Assembly (NCBI RefSeq): GCF_019740315.1
Contig: NZ_JAHXZR010000007.1
Coordinates: forward strand, 124,001-188,000
From: Oceanobacter mangrovi
GTDB lineage: Bacteria > Pseudomonadota > Gammaproteobacteria > Pseudomonadales > Oceanobacteraceae
DNA length: 64,000 bases
Direction of reading: 5' to 3'
A model generated the notes under the pieces. That model saw nothing but the letters and a program-made list of their open reading frames with translations. It was not told the origin of the DNA and did not search any database. The translations under genes were made by a program, and so were the position numbers. Below, one piece after another: positions 1 through 9,985 of this stretch (position 1 is its first letter; each line of letters begins with the position of its first letter).

Positions 1-195
1 CCGGTGGAAGACTTCAACGATTTCTTCCAGTCCGAATTTTCCGATGAAGACTTTGATACCATTGGTGGCATTGTGATTCACCATTTCGGCCGGGTGCCGG
101 AATGCAATGAGAGCATTACCATTGATAACTGGCGCTTCAAGGTGGTCAACGGCACCAGTCGTCAGATCAACCTGCTGGAAGTAACTCCGGTCTGA
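1..195 (+). CDS. corC: CorC/HlyC-type Mg2+/Co2+ efflux accessory protein, C-terminal end (partial)
   Basis: Only the last 64 codons lie in the window; the frame is open from base 1 and the start is outside. The visible part matches the end of a transporter-associated (CorC_HlyC) domain: a D-E-D-F-D-T-I-G-G-I-V segment, a GRVP-like turn, and a final stretch ending INLLEV. In gammaproteobacteria this gene (ybeX/corC) lies directly upstream of lnt, as here, which supports the call. The family is linked to magnesium and cobalt efflux and carries CBS domains, which would be upstream of the window. The stop is followed by lnt 29 bases later, so the two are probably one operon. Confidence 0.8.
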   Translation, partial: PVEDFNDFFQSEFSDEDFDTIGGIVIHHFGRVPECNESITIDNWRFKVVNGTSRQINLLEVTPV

Positions 196-224
196 CCCAA
201 CGCACACAGCGGCTAGCCCACGGC

Positions 225-1760
225 ATGATTAAATTCTGGACTTCGCGACTTTCACTGCTGGCAGCTGGTGCCATTTTCCCGCTTTCCCTGGCGCCGCTTT
301 ACTGGTGGCCGCTGGGGCTGGTATCTATTGCCGTCTTCTGCTGGTTGATGTGGCGTCCAGCCTCTCCAGCGCAGGCATTCGGCCGTAGTTGGTGGTATTT
401 CTTCGGCCAATTCGCAGCCGGTGTTTCCTGGGTCTACGTCAGCATGCACGATTTTGGTGGCACTTCGATGCCACTGGCCGTGCTGATGGTCGGGCTGTTT
501 GCCGGCGCACTGGCTTTGGTGCCTGCTATCGTATTTTCTGGCTATGCCCGCCTTCGGCGGCCTAACAGCAACACTCCCGTACTGCCCTGGTTACTGTTGC
601 CGGTATTCTGGTTTCTTGACGAATGGCTGAGGTCCTGGCTGTTTACCGGTTTCCCATGGTTATTTGCCGGTGATGGCCAGCTTTACACCTGGCTGGCCGG
701 TTGGGCACCTGTGATTGGCAGTTATGGTATTTCCGTCATTCTGGTGCTGACAGTAACCACGCTGATTCAGGCCTGGTACAGCAAACGGCTGGTATTCCTG
801 CTCCCGCTGTTGTTATGGCCTGCTGGGCTGTGGTTGCAGCAGTTCGACTGGACCCATGTCGACGGCAAGATCACTGTCAGCGCGGTCCAGGGCAACATCG
901 ACCAGAATATGAAGTGGAAGCCGGACATGGTCGGCCCCACCATCAATCTGTACGTCAAACAAACCCAGAAACTGTGGGACAGTGATCTGATTGTCTGGCC
1001 GGAAACCGCAGTGACGCTGGTCTATGATCGCTTCCTGCCGTATCTGGAAGAGCTCAATGCCCAGGGCCAGAAACACAATTCGACAATCATTACCGGCATC
1101 GCCTATCGTCATCCGCAGGATGATCCATTGGCGGGTGAATACCACAACAGCGTGGTCGCAACCGGCATGGGCCATGGCCTTTATCACAAGCAGCGTCTGG
1201 TTCCATTCGGTGAATTTATTCCGTTCGAGAAATTCCTGCGCGGGGCAATTCCCTTCTTCGATCTGGATATGTCGAGCTTTCTGGCAGGCCGCAGTGACCA
1301 ACCTCTGATTCAGATGGAAGCCAACAACCAGTTGTACGACGTTGCGACCTATATCTGTTACGAAATTGCCTATCCGGATCTGGTCAGCCGCATGGCCAAA
1401 CAGGCAGAGATTCTGGTGACGGTCAGCAACGACGCCTGGTTTGGTGACTCGCTCGGCCCCAAACAGCATATGGGACTGGCACAGATGCGAGCGCTGGAAA
1501 CCGGCCGGTATTTGTTGCGCTCAACCAATACCGGCATCACTGCGCTGGTCAATAATCGTGGCCAGATCGTCGAACAGCTGCCGACTGGCATCCGCGCCAA
1601 TCTGACTGCCCGTGCCGAGCTACGCAGCGGCCAGACGCCGTATATGCAAACCGGTCTGCTGCCTCTTTACATACTTTCAGCCATTGCCCTGTTGATTGCA
1701 CTGGGCATGAGCATGACCCGACGTCCGCAAGGCCGTTCCCTGCTGGATGATCTGGATTAA
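225..1760 (+). CDS. lnt: Apolipoprotein N-acyltransferase
   Basis: 511 residues, the normal length for Lnt, an inner-membrane enzyme that adds the third acyl chain to the N-terminal cysteine of apolipoproteins. The N-terminal 200 or so residues are a series of hydrophobic membrane segments, followed by a periplasmic nitrilase-like domain and a last membrane segment near residues 480-495. The catalytic triad is visible: Glu260 in VWPETA, Lys322 in YHKQRLVPFGEF and Cys378 in YICYEIAYPD. The order corC-lnt matches other gammaproteobacteria. No strong ribosome site precedes the ATG at 225. The stop codon shares one base with the start of the next gene (TAATG), so translation is probably coupled. 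Confidence 0.97.
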   Translation: MIKFWTSRLSLLAAGAIFPLSLAPLYWWPLGLVSIAVFCWLMWRPASPAQAFGRSWWYFFGQFAAGVSWVYVSMHDFGGTSMPLAVLMVGLFAGALALVPAIVFSGYARLRRPNSNTPVLPWLLLPVFWFLDEWLRSWLFTGFPWLFAGDGQLYTWLAGWAPVIGSYGISVILVLTVTTLIQAWYSKRLVFLLPLLLWPAGLWLQQFDWTHVDGKITVSAVQGNIDQNMKWKPDMVGPTINLYVKQTQKLWDSDLIVWPETAVTLVYDRFLPYLEELNAQGQKHNSTIITGIAYRHPQDDPLAGEYHNSVVATGMGHGLYHKQRLVPFGEFIPFEKFLRGAIPFFDLDMSSFLAGRSDQPLIQMEANNQLYDVATYICYEIAYPDLVSRMAKQAEILVTVSNDAWFGDSLGPKQHMGLAQMRALETGRYLLRSTNTGITALVNNRGQIVEQLPTGIRANLTARAELRSGQTPYMQTGLLPLYILSAIALLIALGMSMTRRPQGRSLLDDLD

Positions 1761-2098
1761 TGGCAAAGCTGGTTTTTCATCTTAATGGCGTCCCGCAAGA
1801 GGAAGCTGATCAGGTACGTACAACGCTGGATCAACATGGTATTTCGTATTACGAAACCAACGCTGGCCGCTGGGGCATTTCAGTGGCCGCCATCTGGCTG
1901 CATCATGACGAGGAGCTGGCACAGGCACGTGCGCTGATCGAAGAGATTCAGGCGGAATTGCATAACAACCCGCCTGCAGTGCCGTCGTTTCGGCAGAAGT
2001 TCTGGCAACGGCCAGTCGATGTGGTACTGGCGATGATCGCCGTATTGATCGTACTCGGACTGAGTCTTTGGCCGTTTCTGACGGCTTTCAACGACTGA
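1760..2098 (+). CDS. DUF6164-like small membrane protein
   Basis: 112 residues. The N-terminal half is soluble, begins MAKLVFHLNGVP and looks like a small alpha/beta fold; the C-terminal 30 residues (VDVVLAMIAVLIVLGLSLW) form one membrane segment with a very short tail. The pattern 'F-x-L-N-G-V-P-x-x-E-A' followed by a YYET motif resembles the DUF6164 family, as far as I can recall it; function unknown. Its start overlaps the lnt stop by one base, which argues for a real co-translated gene. It ends 10 bases before the convergent mutT, with no obvious terminator in between. Confidence 0.75.
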   Translation: MAKLVFHLNGVPQEEADQVRTTLDQHGISYYETNAGRWGISVAAIWLHHDEELAQARALIEEIQAELHNNPPAVPSFRQKFWQRPVDVVLAMIAVLIVLGLSLWPFLTAFND

Positions 2099-2108
2099 TC
2101 AAAACAAC

Positions 2109-2519
2109 TCAGCCGCTGATCAAGGCTGCCAGAATCGGACCGTTGGCAGCCGGAAATTCAAACTCCGCCAGCTCAGCCAATGGCACCCAACGAACTGGCT
2201 GACCTTCAGCACCGTGCGCAGTCGCAGCTTCCGCAGCCGTTACCAACACCCGGTAAACATCCAGTCGTACCGACTTGTCGGAGTAGTCATGGCAGATTTC
2301 CAGTAACGGCGACATACAGTCAGAGCCCAATCGCAGACCAAGCTCCTCATCCAGTTCACGCACCAGCGCCGCCGCAGTAGTTTCGCCCGCTTCAATCTTG
2401 CCGCCGGGAAACTCCCACAAACCGCCCTGATGTTTATCATCTGGCCGCTTGGCAATCAGGATGCGCTGTTGCGCATCCTCGATTACCGCTACTGCGACAT
2501 TGATCTGGCGAGTCGACAT
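2109..2519 (-). CDS. mutT: 8-oxo-dGTP diphosphatase MutT (Nudix)
   Basis: 136 residues. The Nudix box is complete, running from GGKIEAGE through RELDEELGL at about residues 38-62, preceded by the typical GGLWEFPGG. The family removes oxidised guanine nucleotides before they enter DNA; other Nudix pyrophosphatases share the box, but the length and the G-x-W-E-F-P-G-G entry favour MutT. Its ATG shares one base with the argJ stop (TGATG), so it is the last gene of the secA-argJ-mutT run. The same order (secA, argJ, mutT) is found in Pseudomonas, which supports the assignment. Confidence 0.92.
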   Translation of the reverse strand: MSTRQINVAVAVIEDAQQRILIAKRPDDKHQGGLWEFPGGKIEAGETTAAALVRELDEELGLRLGSDCMSPLLEICHDYSDKSVRLDVYRVLVTAAEAATAHGAEGQPVRWVPLAELAEFEFPAANGPILAALISG

Positions 2520-3736
2520 CAGGAACGGTAGTCCGCGTTGATAGTGACGTACTCGTGCGACAGGTCGGTGGTCCAGAGCGTCTCTTCAACGTCACCACGT
2601 CCCAGCGCAATCGTCACCACGAACTCGGACTGGGCAAACACAGCGGCACCCGCGGCTTCGGTGTAACCGGCGCAGCGACCGCCGTTTTCAACGATACGTA
2701 CATCGTCCAGCCAGATCTGGATTTTTTCCAGATCCATGTTTTTCACACCCGCGCGACCAACCGCGGCCAAAATCCGGCCCCAGTTGGCGTCAGATGCAAA
2801 CATCGCGGTCTTCACCAGTGGTGAGTGAGCAACCGTGTAGGCAACATCCAGTGCTTCCTGCTGTTCAGCCGCTTCCAGTACCTTGATGGTGACGTACTTG
2901 GTAGCACCTTCACCGTCGCGGACGATGGCCTGGGCCAGAGTCTGGAACGCCTGCTTCAGTTCAGCAAACAGGGTTTCCGCTTCCACAGAATCTGCATCGC
3001 CGATCACCAGGCCAGACTGGCCGGTAGCCATCAGGATGCAGCTGTCGTTGGTAGAGGTATCACCATCGATCGTGATGCGGTTGAACGAGGAGTTTGCCAG
3101 TCGTTTGCACCAGTCGTTGAGAATTTCCTGCTCCACGGCAGCATCCGTGGCAATAAAGCCCAGCATGGTAGCCATGTCCGGCTTGATCATACCCGCGCCT
3201 TTGGAAATACCGGTCAGAGTGACGCTTTTGCCAGCCAGCGTGAGGGTCTTGCTGTAACCTTTTGGCAAGGTATCCGTGGTCATGATGCCACGGGCAGCTC
3301 GCGCCCAGTTAGCTTCATCCAGCGCTGCCAGTGCTGCCGGAATACCGCGCTCAAACGCCGCCATGTTCAGAGGCTCACCAATCACACCGGTAGAGAACGG
3401 CAAAATCTGCTCTACCGCCACACCAGCGGCATCCGCCAGTAATTGGCAAGTGCGCTCAGCATTGGCAAAGCCATCTTTGCCTGTACCGGCATTGGCGTTA
3501 CCAGTGTTGATCAGCAAGTAGCGCGGTGACGTCTGCTGCAAATGAGTCCGGCAAATTTGTACTGGTGCCGCACAAAAGGCGTTGCGGGTGAACACACCGG
3601 CAACATTGGTGCCTTCAGCCAGTTCAAAAATTACCATGTCATCACGATTGGCATAACGCACGGCGGATTGGGTGATCCCGATCCGCACGCCTTTAACCGC
3701 AACAAAATCCTCAAATACCGTCAGGTTTACGGCCAT
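2519..3736 (-). CDS. argJ: Bifunctional glutamate N-acetyltransferase / N-acetylglutamate synthase
   Basis: 405 residues from the ATG at 3736 (MAVNLTVFED). The open frame runs further upstream into secA, but this start has an AAGGA site 10-11 bases before it and gives the usual ArgJ length. ArgJ transfers the acetyl group from N-acetylornithine to glutamate in the cyclic arginine pathway. The autocleavage and nucleophile site is visible as KPDMAT-MLGF, with cleavage expected between Ala189 and Thr190 to give alpha and beta chains. It starts 19 bases after the secA stop and overlaps mutT by one base, so the three genes are probably co-transcribed. Confidence 0.95.
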   Translation of the reverse strand: MAVNLTVFEDFVAVKGVRIGITQSAVRYANRDDMVIFELAEGTNVAGVFTRNAFCAAPVQICRTHLQQTSPRYLLINTGNANAGTGKDGFANAERTCQLLADAAGVAVEQILPFSTGVIGEPLNMAAFERGIPAALAALDEANWARAARGIMTTDTLPKGYSKTLTLAGKSVTLTGISKGAGMIKPDMATMLGFIATDAAVEQEILNDWCKRLANSSFNRITIDGDTSTNDSCILMATGQSGLVIGDADSVEAETLFAELKQAFQTLAQAIVRDGEGATKYVTIKVLEAAEQQEALDVAYTVAHSPLVKTAMFASDANWGRILAAVGRAGVKNMDLEKIQIWLDDVRIVENGGRCAGYTEAAGAAVFAQSEFVVTIALGRGDVEETLWTTDLSHEYVTINADYRS

Positions 3737-3755
3737 ATTCAACAGTCCTTCCGAC

Positions 3756-6485
3756 TCACGACAGAGTGCCGTGGCAATGTTTGTACTTTTTACCGGAGCC
3801 GCACGGACAAGGATCGTTTCGACCAACTTTTGGCAGGTCACGAACGAATGGCTGGGCCGCTTCCGGATCTTCCTCTGCAGGTTCGGCTGCGCCCATGGCG
3901 GTGGCCGACTCATGCTGGTACTGCACCGCGCGTGCCTGGGCTTCTGCTTCGGCACGACGACGTTCTTCCATCTCGCGAACATCTTCTTCCTGACGCACTT
4001 TTACGTGTGACAGGACACGGATGGTTTCGCGTTTGATATTGGTCAGCAACTGTTGGAACAGGGTAAAGGATTCACGCTTGTACTCCTGTTTCGGGTTCTT
4101 CTGGCCATAACCGCGCAGGTGAATACCCTGACGCAGATGGTCCATGGTTGCCAGGTGTTCTTTCCAGAGGTTATCAACGATTTGCAGCATGACCTGCTTC
4201 TCGAAGATACGCAGGGTTTCACGGCCAACCTGCTCTTCCTTGCTGCGATAAGCCTGTTCAACCGCTTCAACGATACGCTCACGCAGTGTTTCTTCAAACA
4301 GCTTCTCTTCGCTGTCGAGCCACTGCTGGATTGGCAATTCGATATCAAATTCGGCTTTCAGGTGGGCTTCCAGACCGGCAATGTCCCACTGTTCCTCCAG
4401 ACTCTGGGCTGGAATGTAGTCGGTAATGGCTTCTTCCACCACGTCCTTGCGAACGGTGCTGATGATATCGCCAATGTCTTCCATCGCCATCAGATCGTTA
4501 CGCTGTTCGTAGACAACCCGACGCTGATCGTTGGCAACATCATCGTATTCCAGCAACTGCTTGCGGATGTCGAAGTTACGGCCTTCAACCTTGCGCTGGG
4601 CTTTTTCTACCGCGTTGGTCACCATCTTGTGTTCGATGGATTCGCCGTCTTTCATACCCAGTGCCTGCATCATGTTACGCATGCGATCAGACATAAACAG
4701 GCGCATCAGGTTGTCTTCCAGCGACAGGAAGAAACGGGTAGAACCAGCATCCCCCTGACGGCCGGCACGACCACGCAGCTGGTTATCAATACGACGGGAT
4801 TCGTGACGCTCGGTACCAATGATGTGCAAACCACCGGCCGCCAGCACGCCTTCGTGACGCTGTTGCCAGTCTGTCTTGATCGCAGCAACCTGCTCATCAG
4901 AAGGATTTTCCAGCATTGCCACTTCAGATTCCCAGTTACCCCCAAGCATGATGTCGGTACCACGACCGGCCATATTGGTGGCAATGGTAACGGCTCCCGG
5001 ACGACCGGCTTCCGCAATGATCTGGGCTTCGCGGGCGTTTTCCTTGGCATTCAGGACGTTGTGCGGAATCTTGGCTTTCTTCAGCAGCGTTGAAACATAC
5101 TCGGACGCTTCAATTGACGCGGTACCCACCAGTACCGGCCGCTGCTGGGCAACCACTTCGCGGATCTCTTCGATCACAGCGTTGTATTTTTCTGCCTGGG
5201 TGGCGTAGATCACGTCGTTGTAATCAATACGCTGGATGGTTTTGTTGGTTGGAATCACTACCACATCCAGACCGTAGATCTGATGGAATTCGAAGGCTTC
5301 AGTATCCGCTGTACCTGTCATGCCGCCCAGCTTCTCGTACAAACGGAAGTAGTTCTGGAAGGTAGTCGATGCCAGCGTTTGACTTTCTGCCTGAATACGC
5401 ACGCCTTCTTTGGCTTCGATCGCCTGATGCAGACCTTCGCTCCAGCGGCGGCCTGGCATGGTACGACCTGTGTGCTCGTCAACAATTACGACCTGACCAT
5501 TCTGGACGATGTAGTCAACGTTCTTCTGGTAGATAGCATGGGCACGCAAGGCGGAATGCACGTGGTGCAGCAGGTTGAGGTTCTGGGTCGCATAGAGGCT
5601 GTCGCCTTCTGGCAGAATGCCTGCTTCCATCAGCATGTTTTCAACGAACTCGTGACCTTCTTCGGTCAGTTCGATGGAGCGGCTCTTCTCATCCACCACA
5701 AAATGGCCAGAAATCGGATTTTCTTCTTCATCCAGTTCGGCTTTCTGCAGCTGTGGCGCCAGCTCATTCATACGCCGGTACAGTTCGGAGTTATCCTGCG
5801 CCGGACCGGAAATAATCAGTGGTGTACGGGCTTCGTCAATCAGGATGGAGTCCACTTCGTCGACAATCGCGAAGTAGAGTTCGCGCTGTACCTTGTCTTC
5901 CACCGAGAAAGCCATGTTGTCGCGCAGGTAGTCGAAACCAAACTCGTTGTTGGTACCGTAAACAATATCGCACTGATAGGAGGCGCGTTTTTCTTCGCCA
6001 ACCTGGCCCGGCACCACCACACCCACACTGAGGCCGAGGAATTCATACAACGGGCGCATCCAGTCGGCGTCACGACGGGCCAGATAGTCGTTGACCGTGA
6101 CAACATGAACACTTTTACCGGTCAGCGCGTTCAGATAGGTCGGCAAGGTACCCACCAGGGTTTTACCTTCACCGGTACGCATCTCGGCAATACGACCTTC
6201 ATGCAGCGTCATACCACCAATCAGCTGGACGTCAAAGTGCCGCATGCCCATAACCCGGGTACTGGCTTCGCGACAAACTGCAAAGGCTTCCGGCAGAATT
6301 TTGTCGAGCGATTCACCTTGCTGCAGACGTTCCCGGAAAGCCAGGGTTTTGGCTTGCAGGTCAGCATCTGACAGTACTTTGATGGACTCTTCCAGAGCAT
6401 TGATCTGGGCAACAACCTTGCCCATACGCTTCAGCTCACGGCTGTTCTTGCTACCGAAAACCTTGCGAAAAATATTACCAATCAT
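3756..6485 (-). CDS. secA: Preprotein translocase ATPase SecA
   Basis: 909 residues from the ATG at 6485 ([12 protein letters not shown]), the standard SecA start; the longer frame to 6563 adds 26 unrelated residues. SecA is the motor that pushes preproteins through SecYEG. Visible features are the Walker A box [10 protein letters not shown], the DEVD box in [17 protein letters not shown], the helicase motif GRAGRQGD, and the C-terminal zinc-binding [14 protein letters not shown] used for SecB and lipid contact. The preceding acidic linker is rich in Ala and Glu. It lies between the M23 peptidase gene and argJ, the same order as in Pseudomonas. Confidence 0.98.
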   Translation of the reverse strand: MIGNIFRKVFGSKNSRELKRMGKVVAQINALEESIKVLSDADLQAKTLAFRERLQQGESLDKILPEAFAVCREASTRVMGMRHFDVQLIGGMTLHEGRIAEMRTGEGKTLVGTLPTYLNALTGKSVHVVTVNDYLARRDADWMRPLYEFLGLSVGVVVPGQVGEEKRASYQCDIVYGTNNEFGFDYLRDNMAFSVEDKVQRELYFAIVDEVDSILIDEARTPLIISGPAQDNSELYRRMNELAPQLQKAELDEEENPISGHFVVDEKSRSIELTEEGHEFVENMLMEAGILPEGDSLYATQNLNLLHHVHSALRAHAIYQKNVDYIVQNGQVVIVDEHTGRTMPGRRWSEGLHQAIEAKEGVRIQAESQTLASTTFQNYFRLYEKLGGMTGTADTEAFEFHQIYGLDVVVIPTNKTIQRIDYNDVIYATQAEKYNAVIEEIREVVAQQRPVLVGTASIEASEYVSTLLKKAKIPHNVLNAKENAREAQIIAEAGRPGAVTIATNMAGRGTDIMLGGNWESEVAMLENPSDEQVAAIKTDWQQRHEGVLAAGGLHIIGTERHESRRIDNQLRGRAGRQGDAGSTRFFLSLEDNLMRLFMSDRMRNMMQALGMKDGESIEHKMVTNAVEKAQRKVEGRNFDIRKQLLEYDDVANDQRRVVYEQRNDLMAMEDIGDIISTVRKDVVEEAITDYIPAQSLEEQWDIAGLEAHLKAEFDIELPIQQWLDSEEKLFEETLRERIVEAVEQAYRSKEEQVGRETLRIFEKQVMLQIVDNLWKEHLATMDHLRQGIHLRGYGQKNPKQEYKRESFTLFQQLLTNIKRETIRVLSHVKVRQEEDVREMEERRRAEAEAQARAVQYQHESATAMGAAEPAEEDPEAAQPFVRDLPKVGRNDPCPCGSGKKYKHCHGTLS

Positions 6486-6592
6486 GTGAACGTTTCTATC
6501 CAGTCTTGAATTCATTGAGGCCGGGCCTGGCGCTCTGATCCTTATACAGTTATTTGATGACAAGCCCGAGTGCAGCAGCAGGAGAACCTGTA

Positions 6593-7522
6593 CTAGCGAA
6601 GGGTCCGATGCAGATAGGCGGCTGGATCAACCGTGCGTCCATTCTTGTAGACTTCAAAATGTACGTGAGGGCCGGTAGAACGGCCGCTGCTGCCCATGGC
6701 AGCAACGATATCGCCCTTGCGAACGATGTCACCAACCTTGACCTTGAGTTCCTGACAGTGGGCGTAACGGGTCTTGTAACCATTACCATGGTTGATCTCG
6801 ACCATCTTGCCATAGCCGTAACGATCACCCGACCAGGTCACTACCCCCGATGCGACCGCAACAACATCAGAGCCCAGCTTGCCGGCAAAATCGACACCTG
6901 CGTGCCAGGCCAGCTGGCCGGTGAAAGGATCGGTACGACGACCATAACGGGAAGACATCCAGCCTTTGGTAATCGGTCGGCCAGATACAAAGGTATCAGC
7001 ATTGAGACGGCGTTCAGCCATCAGGTCATCCAGCACCTCAAGCTGTTGCTCGCGCTGGATAATACGATCAGCAAGATCATTGAGAACCGAACGGATTTCC
7101 GGTGCCTGATAGGCATCACCCAGAGCCGCCGGGCCACCCAGTGCCGGAGCCATGGAGAAATCAAATTCGTCAGAAGACAGGTCGGCAACGTCAACCAGAC
7201 GTTCACCCAAGGCATCCAGTCGCATCAGACGTGACTGCAGTTCCGCCAGCTTCACCGTCAGCGCTTGCAGCTCATGATCCGTCTGTTGGCGGATTTTTTC
7301 GATTTCCTGCTTTTGCAGGTTCAGGTCATTTTCCCAGGCTTCGGTGGCCACTGGCTCAAACGAAAAGCCTTCATCACCCAGCCATTCGCTCAGCCAGAAA
7401 CCGGCAACGCCCATCGCAAAAGGCAGCGCCACCAAACAGCCGAACAGCAAGGTTTTTGCAGGAGTGGTCAATCGATAAGTCCGGGACTCACCGTGACGCT
7501 GACCAACAACAATTATATTCAT
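6593..7522 (-). CDS. Membrane-anchored M23 (LytM-type) metallopeptidase
   Basis: 309 residues. One N-terminal membrane anchor lies at about residues 24-44, followed by a coiled coil at about 65-110 and 145-172 and a C-terminal M23 domain at about 185-309. The zinc ligands are present: His207 and Asp211 in HAGVD and His288 in HVHFE, with His286 as the usual second histidine, so it should be an active peptidoglycan endopeptidase rather than an EnvC-type activator. A gene of this kind between lpxC and secA is a conserved feature in Pseudomonas and its relatives. It is separated from lpxC by a strong terminator, so it probably has its own promoter in 7523-7650. Confidence 0.9.
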   Translation of the reverse strand: MNIIVVGQRHGESRTYRLTTPAKTLLFGCLVALPFAMGVAGFWLSEWLGDEGFSFEPVATEAWENDLNLQKQEIEKIRQQTDHELQALTVKLAELQSRLMRLDALGERLVDVADLSSDEFDFSMAPALGGPAALGDAYQAPEIRSVLNDLADRIIQREQQLEVLDDLMAERRLNADTFVSGRPITKGWMSSRYGRRTDPFTGQLAWHAGVDFAGKLGSDVVAVASGVVTWSGDRYGYGKMVEINHGNGYKTRYAHCQELKVKVGDIVRKGDIVAAMGSSGRSTGPHVHFEVYKNGRTVDPAAYLHRTLR

Positions 7523-7650
7523 GGATAACCAGGTTCAGTCATTGCCTGCCCAGAGTATAGATTCATGTTTGGTGGACAAGCTGACACGTGACAAGTCGAC
7601 ACATGCCTTACCTCCCATTTTGTGAACCTGTTCCGCGACTCTATTCTGCT

Positions 7651-7690
7651 ACCAAAAGAAAAGGCCATATTACTATGGCCTTTTCTAATT
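7651..7690 (-). terminator. Intrinsic terminator downstream of lpxC
   Basis: A perfect 11-bp stem (7659-7669 paired with 7674-7684) with a 4-base loop. Read on the minus strand it ends in TTTTCTTTT, so it terminates transcription leaving lpxC. The A-run on the other side could also give weak termination on the plus strand. It closes the division/lpxC transcription unit 50 bases after the lpxC stop. Confidence 0.88.
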
Positions 7691-7736
7691 ACCAGCGCCT
7701 TTATCTACAAGGCATCTGAAAGCAGCTTAACGACTG

Positions 7737-8651
7737 TTATACCGCCGCTGCCGGGCGCATGTAGCTGATTGGTGCCGGGGCAGATTCGTCATCGAATTCA
7801 ACAAATTCCCAGGCATCCTGCTGAGCCAGCAGCTCACGCAGCAAGTGGTTGTTGAGACCGTGACCAGACTTGTAGCCAACAAACTCACCAATCAGGCTGT
7901 GGCCCAACAGGTAGAGGTCACCGACCGCATCCAGAATCTTGTGCTTGACGAATTCATCTTCATACCGCAGACCGTCTTCGTTAAGAACACGGTAGTCATC
8001 AACCACGATGGCGTTCTTGACACTGCCGCCCAACGCCAGGTTTTTGGAGCGCATGTATTCCAGATCCTTGGTGAAACCAAAGGTACGGGCGCGGCTCACT
8101 TCCTTGACGTAGGAAGTTGAAGAGAAATCAAGGCTGGCTTTCTGCACACTCTGCTTCAGTACCGGGTGGTCGAAGTCGATTTCGAAAGAAACCTTAAAAC
8201 CATCGTACGGCAGAAACGCTGCGTATTTATCGCCATCACGTACTTCAACGCGACGCTTGATACGGATAAAACGCTTAAGAGCCTGCTGCTCCAGCAGACC
8301 GGCAGATTGCAGCAGGAATACGAACGGGCCGGAGCTACCGTCCATAATCGGGACTTCCTGGGCACTGACTTCAACAATCGCATTATCAATACCCAAACCA
8401 GCCATCGCGGATAGCAAGTGTTCTACGGTATCGACCTTGGCGTGATCGCGAACCAGAGTCGTCGACAGCGTGGTTTCACCCACGCTGGTCGCGTTTGCAG
8501 GAATGTCGACCACAGGATCGAGGTCGACACGGCGGAATACAATCCCTGTATTCTCAGGCGCTGGCTTCAGTGTCAAATAGACCTTTTCACCGGAGTGAAG
8601 GCCAACACCGGAAGCGCGAATGGTGTTTTTGAGCGTGCGTTGAGGGATCAT
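7737..8651 (-). CDS. lpxC: UDP-3-O-acyl-N-acetylglucosamine deacetylase LpxC
   Basis: 304 residues, the usual length. LpxC performs the committed step of lipid A synthesis, a zinc-dependent deacetylation in the cytoplasm. The zinc ligands are His78 in [15 protein letters not shown] and His237/Asp241 in [10 protein letters not shown]; the GVGLHSG motif and the PIMDGSS substrate loop are intact. It lies downstream of ftsZ as in E. coli and Pseudomonas. A likely promoter with an extended -10 is seen at 8709-8717 between the two genes, and a strong terminator follows the stop. Confidence 0.98.
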   Translation of the reverse strand: MIPQRTLKNTIRASGVGLHSGEKVYLTLKPAPENTGIVFRRVDLDPVVDIPANATSVGETTLSTTLVRDHAKVDTVEHLLSAMAGLGIDNAIVEVSAQEVPIMDGSSGPFVFLLQSAGLLEQQALKRFIRIKRRVEVRDGDKYAAFLPYDGFKVSFEIDFDHPVLKQSVQKASLDFSSTSYVKEVSRARTFGFTKDLEYMRSKNLALGGSVKNAIVVDDYRVLNEDGLRYEDEFVKHKILDAVGDLYLLGHSLIGEFVGYKSGHGLNNHLLRELLAQQDAWEFVEFDDESAPAPISYMRPAAAV

Positions 8652-8708
8652 TCTGACAGTCCTGCCGTTACTGGCCGTCTAAAATTTGGCAAATCATAAT
8701 TGACGCCG

Positions 8709-8717
8709 ATTATAGCA
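8709..8717 (-). promoter_or_regulatory. Extended -10 promoter candidate for lpxC
   Basis: On the minus strand the sequence TGCTATAAT is a perfect -10 hexamer (plus bases 8709-8714) with the extended TGn. No good -35 is seen at 17 bp, which is common for extended -10 promoters. It would start transcription about 50 bases before the lpxC ATG at 8651. The -35 region falls within the hairpin that follows ftsZ. Confidence 0.55.
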
Positions 8718-8727
8718 GGTAACGAGA

Positions 8728-8746
8728 GACACGCCAGAGGCGTGTC
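8728..8746 (-). terminator. Hairpin after ftsZ, possible weak terminator
   Basis: An 8-bp perfect stem, GACACGCC paired with GGCGTGTC around a 3-base loop, starts 3 bases after the ftsZ stop. The bases after the stem on the minus strand are TCTCGTTACC, so the U-run is poor. It could weaken read-through into lpxC or protect the ftsZ mRNA end. Confidence 0.45.
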
Positions 8747-8749
8747 CTG

Positions 8750-9949
8750 TTAGTCGGCCTGACGTCGCAAAAACGCTGGAATATCGAGATATTCCATGTC
8801 CTGCCGCGTTTTCGGCTCTACCTGGGCTGCCTGACCACCGACCTGGCGAGTTACCGCCGGGCGCTCCATTTTGGCGTAGTCTGGCGAACCATCAGCGCGT
8901 TTAGGAGTATTATCGATCACTTTTTTTGGCCTTTGTTCCCCACCAGCCGGCGCAGCTGCGGCGGCAGCGTGGCTGGTCAGACCGGTAGCAACCACGGTAA
9001 CCCGCAGTTCATCACTCATTTCAGGATCAATAACCGTACCCACAACCACGGTGGCATCTTCCGCAGCGTATTCACCGATAATGTCACCCACCTCGGAGAA
9101 TTCACCCAGAGACAGATCAAAACCAGCGGTTACGTTAACCAGAATACCGCGCGCACCTGCCAGATTCACGTCTTCCAGCAATGGGCTGCCAACAGCGGCT
9201 TCAGCAGCTTTGCGAGCACGGTTCTCACCACTGGCGGAACCACTGCCCATCATTGCCTGGCCCATTTCGGACATCACGGTACGAACGTCGGCGAAGTCGA
9301 CGTTGATCATACCTTGCTGGGTGATCAGGTCAGAAATACCTTTAACCGCACCGTGCAACACATCGTTGGCGGAGCGGAACGCGTCCATCAAGGTAGTGCC
9401 CTTGCCCAGTACGGTCAGCAGTTTCTCGTTCGGGATAGTGATCAGCGAATCAACGTGCTCAGCCAGTTGCTTCAGACCGATCTCGGCCAGCGCCATGCGC
9501 TTCTTGCCTTCGAAAGAGAATGGACGGGTAACCACAGCAACCGTCAGGATGCCCAGCTCACGGGCAATTTCTGCCACCACTGGAGCACCGCCAGTACCGG
9601 TACCACCACCCATACCTGCTGTAATGAACACCATGTCTGCGCCTTTCAGAGCGTCAGCAATGCGTTCACGATCTTCAATTGCGGCCTGACGACCAACATC
9701 CGGGTTGGCACCTGCACCCAATCCCTTGGTCAGACCTGAGCCCAGCTGAATCACTGAGCGCGCACCAATATTCCGCAGCGCCTGCGCGTCGGTATTGGCA
9801 CAAATAAATTCTACGCCTTCGATGTTGCTTTCAACCATGTGCTGGACAGCATTACCGCCACCGCCGCCTACGCCGATAACCTTGATTACCGCGTTTTCGA
9901 GCACATCATCCGCTAATTCGAACATGTCGCCTTCAGTCCCAAATGACAT
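8750..9949 (-). CDS. ftsZ: Cell division GTPase FtsZ
   Basis: 399 residues. FtsZ polymerises into the Z ring that organises division. Visible are the glycine-rich GGGGGNAV loop, the tubulin signature GGGTGTG, the T7 catalytic loop [11 protein letters not shown], a variable linker rich in Ala, Pro and Lys after about residue 320, and the conserved C-terminal peptide [11 protein letters not shown] that binds FtsA and ZipA. The ATG at 9949 follows a GGGGG run 5-9 bases upstream; an internal Met9 is an alternative. It is the last fts gene of the cluster, 36 bases after ftsA. Confidence 0.99.
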   Translation of the reverse strand: MSFGTEGDMFELADDVLENAVIKVIGVGGGGGNAVQHMVESNIEGVEFICANTDAQALRNIGARSVIQLGSGLTKGLGAGANPDVGRQAAIEDRERIADALKGADMVFITAGMGGGTGTGGAPVVAEIARELGILTVAVVTRPFSFEGKKRMALAEIGLKQLAEHVDSLITIPNEKLLTVLGKGTTLMDAFRSANDVLHGAVKGISDLITQQGMINVDFADVRTVMSEMGQAMMGSGSASGENRARKAAEAAVGSPLLEDVNLAGARGILVNVTAGFDLSLGEFSEVGDIIGEYAAEDATVVVGTVIDPEMSDELRVTVVATGLTSHAAAAAAPAGGEQRPKKVIDNTPKRADGSPDYAKMERPAVTRQVGGQAAQVEPKTRQDMEYLDIPAFLRRQAD

Positions 9950-9985
9950 AACATACCCCCTCTGCTACGCATCACTAATTAAATA

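Noticed and set aside
2180-9739. Many long plus-strand frames opposite argJ, secA, lpxC and ftsZ (for example 5283-6371 and 8933-9739)
   Set aside because: They are the antisense of clear genes, lack ribosome sites and have no recognisable family; the high-GC codon pattern of the real genes keeps the opposite frames open.
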